DNA of 64,000 nt from Agromyces soli (GTDB lineage: Bacteria > Actinomycetota > Actinomycetes > Actinomycetales > Microbacteriaceae): NCBI RefSeq assembly GCF_022811605.1, contig NZ_CP094533.1, forward strand, positions 2,232,001 to 2,296,000, read 5' to 3'. The translations under genes and the position numbers were made by a program. Below the pieces are notes generated by a model that ran no database searches, was not told the origin of the DNA, and saw only the letters and a list, made by a program, of their open reading frames with translations. Every line of letters starts with the position of its first letter. Within the stretch, counting starts at the first letter, position 1. This document shows, in pieces, positions 24,701-34,104 of the stretch.

Positions 24701-25642
24701 ATGCTCACCTTCACGCTCAAACGGCTCGTCTCCGGGGTGATCCTGCTGGTCGTCGTGGCGACCGCGACCTTCTTCCTGGCGCACGCCGCGATCCCCGACC
24801 CCACGCTGGGCCTCCTCGGCAGCGCCGCCACCCCCGAGGCGCAGCAGGCGCTCGCGGCCAAGATCGGCACCGACCGGCCCGTGATCGTGCAGTTCGGCGA
24901 CTGGATCGCCGGGCTCTTCCGCGGCGACCTCGGCGACTCCTGGAAGAACTTCCAGCCCGTCGGCGCGCAGATCGCGCTGAAGCTCCCCGTCACCCTCTCG
25001 GTCGTCACCGCCGCGGTGCTGCTCTCCGCCGTGCTGGGTGGCTTGCTCGGCGTGCTCGCCGGCCTCCGCCCCGGCACCTGGATCGACAAGCTCGTGAAGG
25101 CGGGCGCCGTCATTCTCTTCGCGCTGCCCGGCTTCTGGGTGGCGCTCCTGCTCGTGATGACCTTCGCGGTGCAGCTCAAGTGGTTCCCCGCGGTCGGCTA
25201 CGTGCAGCCGCAGGAGTCGGTCGGCGGATGGCTCCAATCGATCACCCTGCCCGCGATCTCCCTCGCCCTCGGTGCCGTCGTGATGATCGCCGAGCAGCTC
25301 CGCAACGCCATCATCCGCGCCGACGGCCTCGACTACATGCGCACGCTCCGCAGCCGCGGCCTGCCGCAGTGGCGGATCGTCGTGCACCTGCTGCGGAACT
25401 CGGCGCCGCCCTCGCTCACGATCCTCGCGCTCATGTTCGTCGGCCTCCTCTCGGGCGCCATCATCGTCGAGCAGATCTTCGCGCTGCCCGGCATCGGGCC
25501 CCTCACGCAGGCGTCCTCGCAGAACGGCGACATCCCGATGCTGCTCGGCATCACCGTCGTGACGGTCGTCTTCGTCGTCATCATCAACTTCCTGCTCGAC
25601 ATCCTGCTCGGCTGGATCAACCCGAAGGCGCGTGTGAAGTGA
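24701..25642 (+). CDS. ABC transporter permease, DppB/OppB type
   Basis: Inner-membrane permease of 313 aa with six predicted helices, starting MLTFTLKRLVSGVILLVV. It has the usual DppB features: the TDRP-containing loop after helix 1, TLSVVTAAVLLSA, and the EAA-loop region LDYMRTLRSRGLPQWRIVVH that contacts the ATPases. An AGGAG precedes the ATG. Its stop overlaps the GTG of the next gene (GTGA), so translation is coupled. Confidence 0.9.
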   Translation: MLTFTLKRLVSGVILLVVVATATFFLAHAAIPDPTLGLLGSAATPEAQQALAAKIGTDRPVIVQFGDWIAGLFRGDLGDSWKNFQPVGAQIALKLPVTLSVVTAAVLLSAVLGGLLGVLAGLRPGTWIDKLVKAGAVILFALPGFWVALLLVMTFAVQLKWFPAVGYVQPQESVGGWLQSITLPAISLALGAVVMIAEQLRNAIIRADGLDYMRTLRSRGLPQWRIVVHLLRNSAPPSLTILALMFVGLLSGAIIVEQIFALPGIGPLTQASSQNGDIPMLLGITVVTVVFVVIINFLLDILLGWINPKARVK

Positions 25643-27534
25643 CCTCCCCGCTGACCGAGAACATCGACACCCGCGCCGGCCGTCGCGGCTCCGTCTTCGT
25701 CCGCCTGCTGAAGCGCCCCGCCGGGGCGATCTCCTTCGGCATCCTCGTGCTGATCGTGCTCGTCGCGGTCTTCGCGCCGCTGCTCGCCCCGTACGACCCG
25801 AACTTCGTCGACCTCTCCATCACCCGCGCCCTGCCGAGCCCGGAGCACCTGCTCGGCGGCGACACGACCGGGCGCGACGTGCTGAGCCGGCTGATCTGGG
25901 GCACCCAGATCACGCTCTGGGGCGCGCTCGTCGCGATCGTGACCTCGCTCGTCATCGGCGTGCCCTCGGGCCTCGCGGCGGGCTACTTCGGCGGGGCGAC
26001 CGACCGCATCGGCACCTGGATCAGCGACGCCGTGCAGTCGGTGCCCGGCATGATCATCCTGCTCATCGTCGGCGCGAACACCGGGAACGACTTCAACCTG
26101 CTCATGGTCACGGTCGGTGTGTTCATGGCGCCCGGGTACTTCCGCCTCACCCGCGCGACGGTGCTCGCCGTGCGCAACGAGGCGTACGTCGACGCGGCGA
26201 AGGTCTCCGGCCTCTCGCACGCGCGGATCATGGGGCGGCACGTCATCCGCCCCGTCGTGGCGCCGATCGTCATCCAGTCCGCGCTCACCGCCGGCATGGC
26301 GATGGGCATGCAGGCGGGCCTGCAGTTCCTCGGCATCGGCGGCGGCACCACCCCCGGCTGGGGCGCCGCGATGAACGAGGGGTTCCGGGTCATGCGCACC
26401 GACCCGCTGCTGCTGCTCTGGCCCTCGCTCGCCCTCGGCATCTCGATCGCCGCGCTCGCGGTGCTCGGCTCGACCCTCGCCGACGTCGTGAGCGTCACCG
26501 CCCCGCTGCCCTCGCGGAAGGCGCGACGCGCCCGCCGCGCGGCGGAGCGCGCCGCGGCCTCCGGCGAACCGCTCGCCGTCACCGCCTCGACCGGTGCCGT
26601 CGCGCACGCCGCAGCGGACTCGGCGGTGCAGATCGAGAACCTGCGGGTGCGCTACGAGACCGCCGACGGCGAGGTCGAGGTGGTGCACGGCATCACGCTC
26701 GACGTGGCGCCCGGCGAAGTGCTCGGCATCGTCGGCGAGTCCGGCTCCGGCAAATCGCAGACGGTGTTCTCGGTGCTCGACCTGCTGCCGAAGACGGGAA
26801 GCTACACGGCCGACGCGATCTGGATCGGCGGCGAGGACGTCACCTCCCTCGGCCGCCGCGACCGGGCGCGCCTGCTCGGCCGCGAGATCGGCTACGTGCC
26901 GCAGGAGCCGATGACGAACCTCGACCCCTCGTTCACGATCGGGCATCAGCTCATCGAGCCGCTCCGCGCCGTCCACGGGATGAGCCGCGCCGACGCGAAG
27001 GCCAGGGCGCTCGCGATGCTCGAACGGGTCGGCATCGCCGATCCGCCCCGGGTCATGCGCGCGTACCCGCACGAGCTGTCCGGCGGCATGGCGCAACGCG
27101 TGCTCATCGCCGGCGCGATCGCCGCGAAGCCTTCGGTGCTCGTCGCCGACGAGCCGACCACGGCGCTCGACGTGACGGTGCAGGCCGAGGTGCTGGAGCT
27201 CCTGCGCGAACTCCAGCAGGAGTACCGGATGGCGCTCGTCATCGTCACCCACAACTTCGGCGTCGTCGCCGACATCTGCGACCGCGTCGTGGTCATGCGG
27301 CACGGGTCCATCGTCGAGATCGGCGAGGTGGCGCAGCTGTTCTCGACCCCCGAGGAGCCCTACACGCGGGAGCTCATCGCGGCCTCGCTCGACGGGGCCG
27401 AGAGCCGCGCCGAGCTCGACCGCGCGTTCGCGCTGACCGGCTCCACCGCACAGGACGCCGACGCCCAGGAGGCCGCGGCGCCGGCCGCCACGGATGCCTC
27501 GACCGAGGCCGACCGCAAGGAGGTGCGCGCATGA
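25639..27534 (+). CDS. Fused ABC permease-ATPase (DppC-DppD type)
   Basis: A single 631-aa frame joins a DppC-type permease (about residues 1-290; FAPLLAPYDPNF, LGGDTTGRDVLSRLIWG, EAA loop VDAAKVSGLSHARIMGRHV) to a DppD-type ATPase (about residues 335-580; Walker A GESGSGKS, signature LSGGMAQRVLIA, Walker B VLVADEP, His in VTHNFG). A charged Arg/Ala linker (KARRARRAAERAAAS) joins them. The C-terminal 50 residues are Ala/Asp-rich low complexity. The usual system has separate proteins. With DppB and DppF this gives a complete importer. Confidence 0.9.
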   Translation: MTSPLTENIDTRAGRRGSVFVRLLKRPAGAISFGILVLIVLVAVFAPLLAPYDPNFVDLSITRALPSPEHLLGGDTTGRDVLSRLIWGTQITLWGALVAIVTSLVIGVPSGLAAGYFGGATDRIGTWISDAVQSVPGMIILLIVGANTGNDFNLLMVTVGVFMAPGYFRLTRATVLAVRNEAYVDAAKVSGLSHARIMGRHVIRPVVAPIVIQSALTAGMAMGMQAGLQFLGIGGGTTPGWGAAMNEGFRVMRTDPLLLLWPSLALGISIAALAVLGSTLADVVSVTAPLPSRKARRARRAAERAAASGEPLAVTASTGAVAHAAADSAVQIENLRVRYETADGEVEVVHGITLDVAPGEVLGIVGESGSGKSQTVFSVLDLLPKTGSYTADAIWIGGEDVTSLGRRDRARLLGREIGYVPQEPMTNLDPSFTIGHQLIEPLRAVHGMSRADAKARALAMLERVGIADPPRVMRAYPHELSGGMAQRVLIAGAIAAKPSVLVADEPTTALDVTVQAEVLELLRELQQEYRMALVIVTHNFGVVADICDRVVVMRHGSIVEIGEVAQLFSTPEEPYTRELIAASLDGAESRAELDRAFALTGSTAQDADAQEAAAPAATDASTEADRKEVRA

Positions 27535-28373
27535 GCGCGACCGCATCCGCCGCACCGCTGCTGCAGGCGAAGGACGTCGTCGTCGAGTACGGCACCCGGC
27601 GCAAGCCGAACCGGGTGCTGCACGAGGTCTCGCTCGAGATCGCACCAGGCGAGTGCCTCGGCCTCGTCGGCGAGTCCGGCTCGGGCAAGTCGACCCTCGG
27701 CAAGGCGATCCTCGGCCTCGTGCCCGTCGCGGGCGGCTCCATCGCCTTCGACGGCCGCGACATCACGCACGCCTCGGGCCGGGACCGTCGGGCGCTCGCC
27801 GCCGACATCCAGGTCGTCTTCCAGGACCCGTACGGCTCGCTCGACCCGCTGATGACCGTGGGCGACATCCTCGCCGAACCGCTCGCCACCGCCGGTGCGA
27901 GCCGTGCCGAGGCGAAGGCCGTGGTGGGCGAGATGCTCGATCGCGTGCGGCTGCCGAAGCACGTCATCGACCGCTACCCGAGCGAGTTCTCGGGCGGACA
28001 GCGGCAGCGCATCGCGATCGCGCGGGCGCTCGTGCGCCGGCCGAAGCTCATCATCTGCGACGAGCCGGTGAGCGCGCTCGACCTCACGACGCAGGCGACG
28101 ATCCTCGACCTGTTCATCGAGCTGCAGCGCGACACGGGCGTCTCGTACCTCTTCGTCTCGCACGACCTCGGCGTCGTGCGCCGCGTCTGCCACCGCGTCG
28201 CGGTGATGTACCGCGGCACGATCGTCGAGACCGGCGACGGCGAGCAGGTCACCGGCGACCCGCAGGACGCCTACAGTCGCCGCCTGCTGATGGCCTCGCC
28301 GGTCGCGGACCCTGCGCTGCAGGCCGAGCGCCGCGAGGCCTGGCTGGCGCTGCGCGGCGAGCGCGCCGCCTGA
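27531..28373 (+). CDS. ABC transporter ATP-binding protein, DppF/OppF type
   Basis: Cytoplasmic ATPase of 280 aa: Walker A GESGSGKST (about residue 45), Q-loop VVFQDPYGSLDP, signature FSGGQRQRIAIA, Walker B LIICDEPVSALD and switch His in VSHDLG, then the Opp-type C-terminal DAYSRRLLMASP. It pairs with the fused ATPase domain upstream. The ATG overlaps the preceding stop (ATGA). The operon ends in a long palindromic terminator at 28431-28471. Confidence 0.92.
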   Translation: MSATASAAPLLQAKDVVVEYGTRRKPNRVLHEVSLEIAPGECLGLVGESGSGKSTLGKAILGLVPVAGGSIAFDGRDITHASGRDRRALAADIQVVFQDPYGSLDPLMTVGDILAEPLATAGASRAEAKAVVGEMLDRVRLPKHVIDRYPSEFSGGQRQRIAIARALVRRPKLIICDEPVSALDLTTQATILDLFIELQRDTGVSYLFVSHDLGVVRRVCHRVAVMYRGTIVETGDGEQVTGDPQDAYSRRLLMASPVADPALQAERREAWLALRGERAA

Positions 28374-28401
28374 CCGGCGGACGCGGCGCTGCCGTCCGGC
28401 G

Positions 28402-28431
28402 CGATCCCGTCGGGCACGATCCCGTCGGGCA
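28402..28431. repeat. 15-bp tandem duplication
   Basis: CGATCCCGTCGGGCA occurs twice head-to-tail between the dppF-like stop and the terminator. A small slippage duplication with no evident role. Confidence 0.8.
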
Positions 28432-28471
28432 CGAGGAAGGGCCCCGCTCGTCGAGCGGGGCCCTTCCTCGT
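28431..28471. terminator. Bidirectional terminator between dppF-like and ALDH genes
   Basis: Twenty-base arms (28431-28450 and 28452-28471) form a perfect palindrome around one T, with GGAAGGGCCCCGCTCG in the left arm. It lies between convergent genes and can fold in either transcript. Confidence 0.85.
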
Positions 28472-28484
28472 CGCGGTGCTCGGC

Positions 28485-29897
28485 TCAGCCGCTGACGACC
28501 TGGGGCTCGGCGACGGCCTTCAGGCCCTCGACGCCGAACTCGCGGCCGTAGCCGGACTGCTTCGCCCCGCCGAACGGCACCATCGGGTGCAGTCCGCCAT
28601 GCGAGTTGATCCACACGGTGCCCGCCTGCAGGCGCGCGGCGATCTCGCGTGCCCGATCGCGGTCCGCCGACCACACCGAGGCGCCGAGGCCGACCTCGAG
28701 CTCGTTCGCGAGGCCCACGACCTCGTCGAGATCGGAGTAGCGGATGACCGGCAGGGCCGGGCCGAACTGCTCCTCGACGACGAGGTCGTTGTGCGGGTCG
28801 ATGTCGGCGACGATCGTCGTCGGGTAGAAGTTGCCGACGGCGTCGTGGTCGGGGTCGCCGCCGAGCACCACGCGGGCGCCGGCGGCCTTCGCCGACTCGA
28901 CGAGGCGGTCGACGATCTCGTACTGGCCGCGGTTCTGCAGCGGGCCGAGCACGTTCTGCTCGTCGAGGCCGACGCCCATCGGCACGTTCTTGGCGACCTC
29001 GACGAGCGCCGCGACGACCTCGTCGTAGACGGAGTCGTGCACGTAGAGGCGCTTCAGGGCGGCGCAGGTCTGGCCCGTGTTGATGAACGCGCCCCAGAAC
29101 AGATTCTCGGCGATCGCCGCGGGGTCGACGTCGGGCAGCACGATGCCGGCGTCGTTGCCGCCCAGCTCGAGGGTGAGCCGGGTGACGTTGTTGGCGCTCG
29201 CCTCGATGATGCGCTTGCCCACCGGCGTGGAGCCCGTGAACATGATCTTGCCGACCTTCGGGCTCTTCGTGAGCGCGTCGCCGACGGTGCGGCCGGGGCC
29301 GGCCACGATGTTCAGCACGCCGGCCGGCAGCACCTCGTTCATGACGGCGACGAGGGCGAGCCCCGAGAGCGTCGTCGTCTCGGCCGGCTTCGCGACCACG
29401 GTGTTGCCCATGCGCAGCGAGGGGGCGATCTGCCAGATCGCGATCATCATCGGCCAGTTCCACGGCGAGATCGCGCCCACGACGCCGATCGGGCGGTAGT
29501 GCAGCTCGGCGTAGTTCTCGCCGTCGTCGACGACGACCTCGACGGGCAGCGGCGTCTCGGCGGTGGCACGCAGCCACGCGACGCAGGCACCGACCTCGAA
29601 GCGGGCGTTCGGGCCGTTCAGCGGCTTGCCCTGCTCGCGCGAGAGCAGCTCGGCGAGCGGCTCCGCCGCGGCCTCGATCGCGTCCGCGGCGCGGTGCAGG
29701 TAGCCGCGCCGCTCCTCGTCGGCGAGGGCGGCCCAGGCCGGCTGCGCGGCGACGGCGGTGTCGATGGCGCGCTCGAGATCGGCGACGTCCTGCACGGGGG
29801 CGGTGCCGATGAGCTCGCCCGTCGCGGGGTCGTGCACGTCGCGGGACGGCCCCGACGACGGCGTGATCGCCTCGAGGAGGCGGTCGTAGCTTTCCAT
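28485..29897 (-). CDS. Aldehyde dehydrogenase family protein
   Basis: NAD(P)-dependent aldehyde oxidation to a carboxylate; 470 aa. The oxyanion Asn is in ISPWNWPMM, the general base Glu in TLELGGNDAGIV, the nucleophile Cys in NTGQTCAALKRL, and VEEQFGPAL follows. Substrate is not fixed by motifs; phenylacetaldehyde- or betaine-aldehyde-type is possible. ATG 29897 is chosen because GGAGGA lies six bases upstream; a GTG four codons earlier overlaps that ribosome binding site. It is divergent from a GMC oxidoreductase, and the shared gap holds a TTGACC direct repeat also found before the amine oxidase. Confidence 0.88.
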   Translation of the reverse strand: MESYDRLLEAITPSSGPSRDVHDPATGELIGTAPVQDVADLERAIDTAVAAQPAWAALADEERRGYLHRAADAIEAAAEPLAELLSREQGKPLNGPNARFEVGACVAWLRATAETPLPVEVVVDDGENYAELHYRPIGVVGAISPWNWPMMIAIWQIAPSLRMGNTVVAKPAETTTLSGLALVAVMNEVLPAGVLNIVAGPGRTVGDALTKSPKVGKIMFTGSTPVGKRIIEASANNVTRLTLELGGNDAGIVLPDVDPAAIAENLFWGAFINTGQTCAALKRLYVHDSVYDEVVAALVEVAKNVPMGVGLDEQNVLGPLQNRGQYEIVDRLVESAKAAGARVVLGGDPDHDAVGNFYPTTIVADIDPHNDLVVEEQFGPALPVIRYSDLDEVVGLANELEVGLGASVWSADRDRAREIAARLQAGTVWINSHGGLHPMVPFGGAKQSGYGREFGVEGLKAVAEPQVVSG

Positions 29898-29978
29898 GGA
29901 TTCCTCCACTCAGAGAGTCCGGTCGAGACCGGGTGAATCCGGTCGGATCCCACGCTACGAGCGCCCGCCCGGCCGGCC

Positions 29979-30005
29979 TTGACCTGGCGAGCACGAGCGT
30001 TGACC
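29979..30005. promoter_or_regulatory. Direct repeat TTGACC x2, 21-bp spacing
   Basis: TTGACC at 29979-29984 and 30000-30005, two helical turns apart, in the divergent ALDH/GMC promoter region. The sequence after the second copy (GTTGACCGTGTGCG) matches 54870-54883 upstream of the amine oxidase with one difference. Confidence 0.45.
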
Positions 30006-30089
30006 GTGTGCGTACGGGGCCGCCCGGGCGCTCGCAGGCTCGGTGCTGGCCTGGCAGCCTCGAGGCATCCCCGATGGAGAGGAACGCCA

Positions 30090-31664
30090 GTGGCCGCAAC
30101 CCCCCAGTCCACCGTCACCCCCGAGTCCGGCGGCGCGCGTCGTGTCGTCGTCGTGGGCGCGGGCTCCGCCGGCAGCGTCATCGCCCGCCGCCTCGCCGAC
30201 GCCGGCGTCTCGGTCACGGTGCTCGAGGCCGGCGGCGAGGACACCAACCCCGCCATCCACGACCCGAGCCGGATGGGCGAGCTCTGGCACAGCCCGGACG
30301 ACTGGGACTACTTCACCGAGCCGCAGCCGGCGGCCGCGGATCGACGCCTGCACCTGCCCCGTGGCAAGGTGCTCGGCGGCTCGCACTCGCTGAACGCCAT
30401 GATCTGGGTGCGCTGCGCGCCGGCGGACTACGACCACTGGGCGAGCCTCGGCAACGAGGGCTGGTCGTGGGCCGAGGTGCTGCCGATCTACCGGGACATC
30501 GAGCGCTTCTCGGGCGGCGCCTCGGAGCTGCACGGCGACGCCGGCCTGCTCGACGTCACCGACGACTACCCGCTCGACCCGATCCAGGCGTCCATCATCG
30601 AGGCCGCCGTCGAGGAGGGGCTCGAGCACAACCCCGACTACAACGGCGACCACCTCGACGGCGTCTCGCAGGAGCAGGTCACCATGCGCGACGGTCGTCG
30701 CCTGAACACCTACCTCGCCTACCTCGCCCCCGTGCGCGACGCGGTCGACGTCCGCGTCGGCTGCCATGTGCACCGGCTGCTCTTCGCGGAGCCCGAGCCC
30801 GGCGGGGCTCCCGACGGCGGACCGCGCGTCGTGGGCGTCGTCTTCGAGCAGGGCGGCGAGCTGCACGAGCTTCGCGCCGACGAGGTCGTGCTCGCGGCGG
30901 GCGCGATCGACTCGCCGCGGATCCTGCTGCGCAGCGGCATCGGGCCGGCGGACGAGCTCGCCGAGCTCGGCATCGAGGCCGTCGCGGACCTGCCCGGCGT
31001 CGGCCGCAACCTGCACGACCACCTGCTGTCGCCCGTGATCTTCACGACCGAGCGCCCCGTCGGGCCGCCGCACGAGGGTGTCTCGGTGACGCAGACGCAC
31101 CTGTTCTGGAAGAGCGACCCCGCCCTCGAGGTGCCCGACACCCAGCCGATCCACTTCAGCGTGCCGATGTACCAGGAGGGCATGACGGGACCGGGCGACG
31201 GCTTCTCGCTCATGGCCGGGATCGTGACGCCGAAGAGCCGGGGCAGCATCCGCCTGTCCGGTCCCGAGCCGCACGACCCCCTGCGCATCGACCTCGGCGC
31301 GCTCTCGCACCCCGACGACGTGCGCTCCCTCGTCGCGTCCGTCGCGCAGTGCCGCCGCATCGGGCGGCAGCCCGCGCTCGCCGAGGCGTGGGGCGCGAGC
31401 GAGCTCTACCCGGGGCCGGAGGTCTCGGACGAGGATCTCGAGGCCTACGTCCGCTCGACCGCCATCACCTACCACCACCAGGTCGGCACGTGCGCGATGG
31501 GCATCGGGCCCGAGGCGGTGGTCGATCCGAAGCTGCGCGTGCACGGCGTCGCGGGGCTCCGTGTCGCGGACGCCTCGATCATGCCGCGCGTGACGACGGG
31601 CAACACGAACGCCCCGTCCGTGCTGATCGGCGAGCAGGCCGCCCGCTTCCTCCTCGCCGACTGA
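30090..31664 (+). CDS. GMC family oxidoreductase (choline dehydrogenase-like)
   Basis: FAD-dependent alcohol oxidoreductase of 524 aa. The FAD-binding dinucleotide fold VVVGAGSAGSVIARRL is near residue 20, followed by GGSHSLNAMIWVRC, AGAIDSPRILLRSGIGP (GMC signature 2), and the C-terminal active-site pair in YHHQVGTCAMG and NTNAPSVLIG. Members oxidise choline, sugars, glucose or aryl alcohols; the substrate is unknown. GTG 30090 follows GGAGAGGA. It is divergent from an aldehyde dehydrogenase, so the two could run alcohol to aldehyde to acid in sequence. Confidence 0.88.
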   Translation: MAATPQSTVTPESGGARRVVVVGAGSAGSVIARRLADAGVSVTVLEAGGEDTNPAIHDPSRMGELWHSPDDWDYFTEPQPAAADRRLHLPRGKVLGGSHSLNAMIWVRCAPADYDHWASLGNEGWSWAEVLPIYRDIERFSGGASELHGDAGLLDVTDDYPLDPIQASIIEAAVEEGLEHNPDYNGDHLDGVSQEQVTMRDGRRLNTYLAYLAPVRDAVDVRVGCHVHRLLFAEPEPGGAPDGGPRVVGVVFEQGGELHELRADEVVLAAGAIDSPRILLRSGIGPADELAELGIEAVADLPGVGRNLHDHLLSPVIFTTERPVGPPHEGVSVTQTHLFWKSDPALEVPDTQPIHFSVPMYQEGMTGPGDGFSLMAGIVTPKSRGSIRLSGPEPHDPLRIDLGALSHPDDVRSLVASVAQCRRIGRQPALAEAWGASELYPGPEVSDEDLEAYVRSTAITYHHQVGTCAMGIGPEAVVDPKLRVHGVAGLRVADASIMPRVTTGNTNAPSVLIGEQAARFLLAD

Positions 31665-31680
31665 CCACCGACGACCACCT

Positions 31681-31720
31681 CCCGAGTTGCCCGACTTTCA
31701 TGAAAGTCGGGCAACTCGGG
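31681..31720. repeat. Palindrome family 1, copy 1
   Basis: A perfect 40-bp palindrome; left arm CCCGAGTTGCCCGACTTTCA. It lies between the convergent GMC gene and the MFS gene and probably terminates both. Four relatives occur at other convergent junctions. Confidence 0.85.
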
Positions 31721-31736
31721 TTCTGGGCCGGGGCGT

Positions 31737-32978
31737 TCAGGGGGCGAGGGCGCCGCGACGGCGGAGCGCGGGGAACACGACCGCCCAGCCGAGCGCGAGC
31801 GCGACGAGCGCGCCCGCGGCGATCGTCGAGCCCATCGCGAGCGCGGTCGCCCCGGTGAGCGAGGCGAGCGGGGCCACGATCGGGCCGACGGTGAACTGCG
31901 CGGTGCCGAGGACGGCGGATGCCGTGCCGGCCCGCTCCCCGTGCGCCGAGAGCGCGAGCGTGGAACCGTTCGGACCGCCCACGCCGACGCTCGCGAGGAA
32001 GAGGCCGAGCGCGAGGATCACCCAGAGCGCGACGCCGGCGATCGCGCCACCGAGCAGCAGCAGCGCGCACGCGGCCGTGATGCTGAGGCCCAGGAGGTAC
32101 ATCCGGGCGGGCCCGGCCCGCCGCACGAGCACGCGGCTGAGCTGCGCGCCCGCCATGTTCGCCACGGCGTTCGCCGCGAAGCAGAGCGAGAACAGCTGCG
32201 GGCTCAGGCCGAACTCGTCCTGGAGCACGAAGCTCGACATCGAGAGGTAGGCGAAGAAGGCGACCCCGCCCGCCGCCGAGGCGCCGAGCACGGCGAGGAA
32301 GAGCCCGTCGCGGGCGAGCGCGCCGAGGTGCCGCCCGCTCGCGGCGAAGCCGCCGCCGTGCCGGCGCTCGGGCGGCAGCGTCTCGCGCATGAGCGTGAGC
32401 GCGAGCACGAAGAGCAGCGCGCCGACGCCGCCGAGCACGCCGAAGATGCCGCGCCAGTCCATGACGAGCGCGAGCTGACCGCCGATGACGGGGGCGACGA
32501 TCGGCGCGGAGGCGCTGACGAGCATCAGCAGGGAAAGCATGCGGCTGAGCTCCGCGCCCGAGTAGAGGTCTCGGGCGACGGCGAGGCAGATCACGATGCC
32601 CGCCGAGCCGGCGAGCCCCTGCAGGAATCGGGCGACGAGCAGCACCTCGATGCTCGGCGCCACGACGCAGACGAGCGAGAGCGCGGTGAACAGGGCGACC
32701 CCGACGAGGAGCGGCCGGCGACGGCCGAAGCGGTCGCTCAGCGGCCCCGCGACGAGCTGGCCGAGCCCGAGCCCGATCATGCAGACCGACATCGTCGCCT
32801 GGGCGAGGGCGTCGCTCGTGCCGAGGCTTGTCGCGAGCTGCGGCAGGCTCGGCAGATAGAGGTCCATCGACAGCGGGCCGAAGGCCTCGAGCAGGCCGAG
32901 CACGAGCATCGCCCGGCCGACGCCCATGACCGGCCGGGCGGGGCCGCCGGGCCGGGCGGCGCCCGCGTCGTGCGTCAC
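31737..32978 (-). CDS. MFS transporter, Bcr/CflA (drug-resistance) type
   Basis: Inner-membrane exporter-type protein of 413 aa with about 12 helices. Helix 1-2 carries LLEAFGPLSMDLYLPSLPQL, typical of Bcr/CflA proteins, and the loop 2-3 motif is GPLSDRFGRRRPLL. These export drugs or small metabolites by proton antiport. The GTG at 32978 overlaps the stop of the upstream hydrolase (GTGA), which sets the start; an ATG lies 18 codons later. As the last gene of a catabolic transcript it may export an intermediate or a toxic substrate. Confidence 0.87.
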   Translation of the reverse strand: MTHDAGAARPGGPARPVMGVGRAMLVLGLLEAFGPLSMDLYLPSLPQLATSLGTSDALAQATMSVCMIGLGLGQLVAGPLSDRFGRRRPLLVGVALFTALSLVCVVAPSIEVLLVARFLQGLAGSAGIVICLAVARDLYSGAELSRMLSLLMLVSASAPIVAPVIGGQLALVMDWRGIFGVLGGVGALLFVLALTLMRETLPPERRHGGGFAASGRHLGALARDGLFLAVLGASAAGGVAFFAYLSMSSFVLQDEFGLSPQLFSLCFAANAVANMAGAQLSRVLVRRAGPARMYLLGLSITAACALLLLGGAIAGVALWVILALGLFLASVGVGGPNGSTLALSAHGERAGTASAVLGTAQFTVGPIVAPLASLTGATALAMGSTIAAGALVALALGWAVVFPALRRRGALAP

Positions 32979-33970
32979 GGGGACGGCTCGACGCCGAGCG
33001 TGCGCCGGAGCCAGCTGTCGCGCGCCTCGTTCGCCGCCCGGGACACGATCGCCTCGGGCGAGAATCCCGAGAAGCCGTGGTAGGCGCCGGCCCACACGTG
33101 CAGCTCGGCCTGGCCGCCGGCCGCCCAGATCCGGGAGGCGTAGGCGACCGTCTCGTCGCGGAACACCTCCGCCGCGCCGACCTCGAGGTGGGCGGGCGGC
33201 AGGCCGCCGAGCTCGGCGGCGCGTGCGGGCGCGACGGCGGGGGAGACGTCGTCGCCGAAGCGGCGGTCGCCCAGCACGGCGGTCCAGGCGGTGTCGTTGT
33301 TGTTGCGGTCCCACGCGCCGATGCCGTCGTACTGGCGGCTCGAGACGGTCTCGTTGCGGTCGTCGAGCATCGGGCAGTTGAGCAGCTGCCCGGCGAGGCG
33401 GGGCCCACCGCGCTCGCGCGCGAGCAGCGAGACGCCCGCGGAGAGGCCGCCGCCCGCACTCGCGCCCGAGACGATGATCCGCTCGGGGTCGACGCCGAGT
33501 TCGGCGGCGTGCGCGGCGAACCACTCGAGCGCCGCATAGCAGTCCTCGACGGCGGCGGGCCCCGGGTGCTCGGGGGCGAGCCGGTACTCGACCGCGACGC
33601 CGACGGTGCCGTAGCGCAGCGCGAGCTCGATGAGCTCGGGGGTGCCGAAGAAGCGGGTGCCGAGCACGAGGCCGCCGCCGTGGATGCCGAGCACGCCGGG
33701 CGCGGCCTCGGCGCGCTCGCGGGGGCGGATGATCGTCACCTCGATCTCGGGGGAGCCGGCCGGACCTGGCACGCGCCGGTGCTCGAACTCCAGCGGCAGC
33801 TCGCCGATCTGCGCCTCGATCGGCGGGATGATGGTGGCGAAGTGCGCCCGGTTCGCGAGGATCGTGTCGCCCCGGAGCGGGATGCGTTCGACGAGCTCGA
33901 GGAAGGCGGCGAGGCCCGGCTCGAGCGCGGGGTCGTAGGGCACCGGGGTCGGCGCGGCGTCGGTGGTCAT
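32975..33970 (-). CDS. Alpha/beta hydrolase, hormone-sensitive-lipase (HSL) family
   Basis: Carboxylesterase-type enzyme of 331 aa. It has the HSL oxyanion motif HGGG (GIHGGGLVLG), nucleophile elbow GASAGG (near residue 168), VEYRLAPEHP, and His in GAYHGFSGF, so the triad appears complete. A paralogue lies directly upstream (34105-35088). The ester substrate is unknown. A 14-bp hairpin separates it from the paralogue and its stop overlaps the MFS start. Confidence 0.88.
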   Translation of the reverse strand: MTTDAAPTPVPYDPALEPGLAAFLELVERIPLRGDTILANRAHFATIIPPIEAQIGELPLEFEHRRVPGPAGSPEIEVTIIRPRERAEAAPGVLGIHGGGLVLGTRFFGTPELIELALRYGTVGVAVEYRLAPEHPGPAAVEDCYAALEWFAAHAAELGVDPERIIVSGASAGGGLSAGVSLLARERGGPRLAGQLLNCPMLDDRNETVSSRQYDGIGAWDRNNNDTAWTAVLGDRRFGDDVSPAVAPARAAELGGLPPAHLEVGAAEVFRDETVAYASRIWAAGGQAELHVWAGAYHGFSGFSPEAIVSRAANEARDSWLRRTLGVEPSP

Positions 33971-34023
33971 CGGGACTCCCTCGTTCCGGTGGGTGCGCGG
34001 GGTGCGCGGGTGCGGGTCCGAGT

Positions 34024-34063
34024 CGTCCGTACCGGCGGGGCAGGCGTTCCGCCGGCACGGACG
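34024..34063 (-). terminator. Hairpin between the two HSL-type hydrolase genes
   Basis: Arms at 34024-34038 and 34049-34063 pair over 15 bases with one G-U-type mismatch around a 10-base loop. It lacks a T-run and may tune expression within the operon. Confidence 0.55.
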
Positions 34064-34104
34064 TCGGGGTCGGTGGGGGCCCGGCTCGGCGGCCGGCGCC
34101 CGGG

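Noticed and set aside
28402-28431. 15-bp duplication as a regulatory direct repeat
   Set aside because: It lies downstream of a stop codon and before a terminator, with no promoter nearby; a slippage duplication is simpler.
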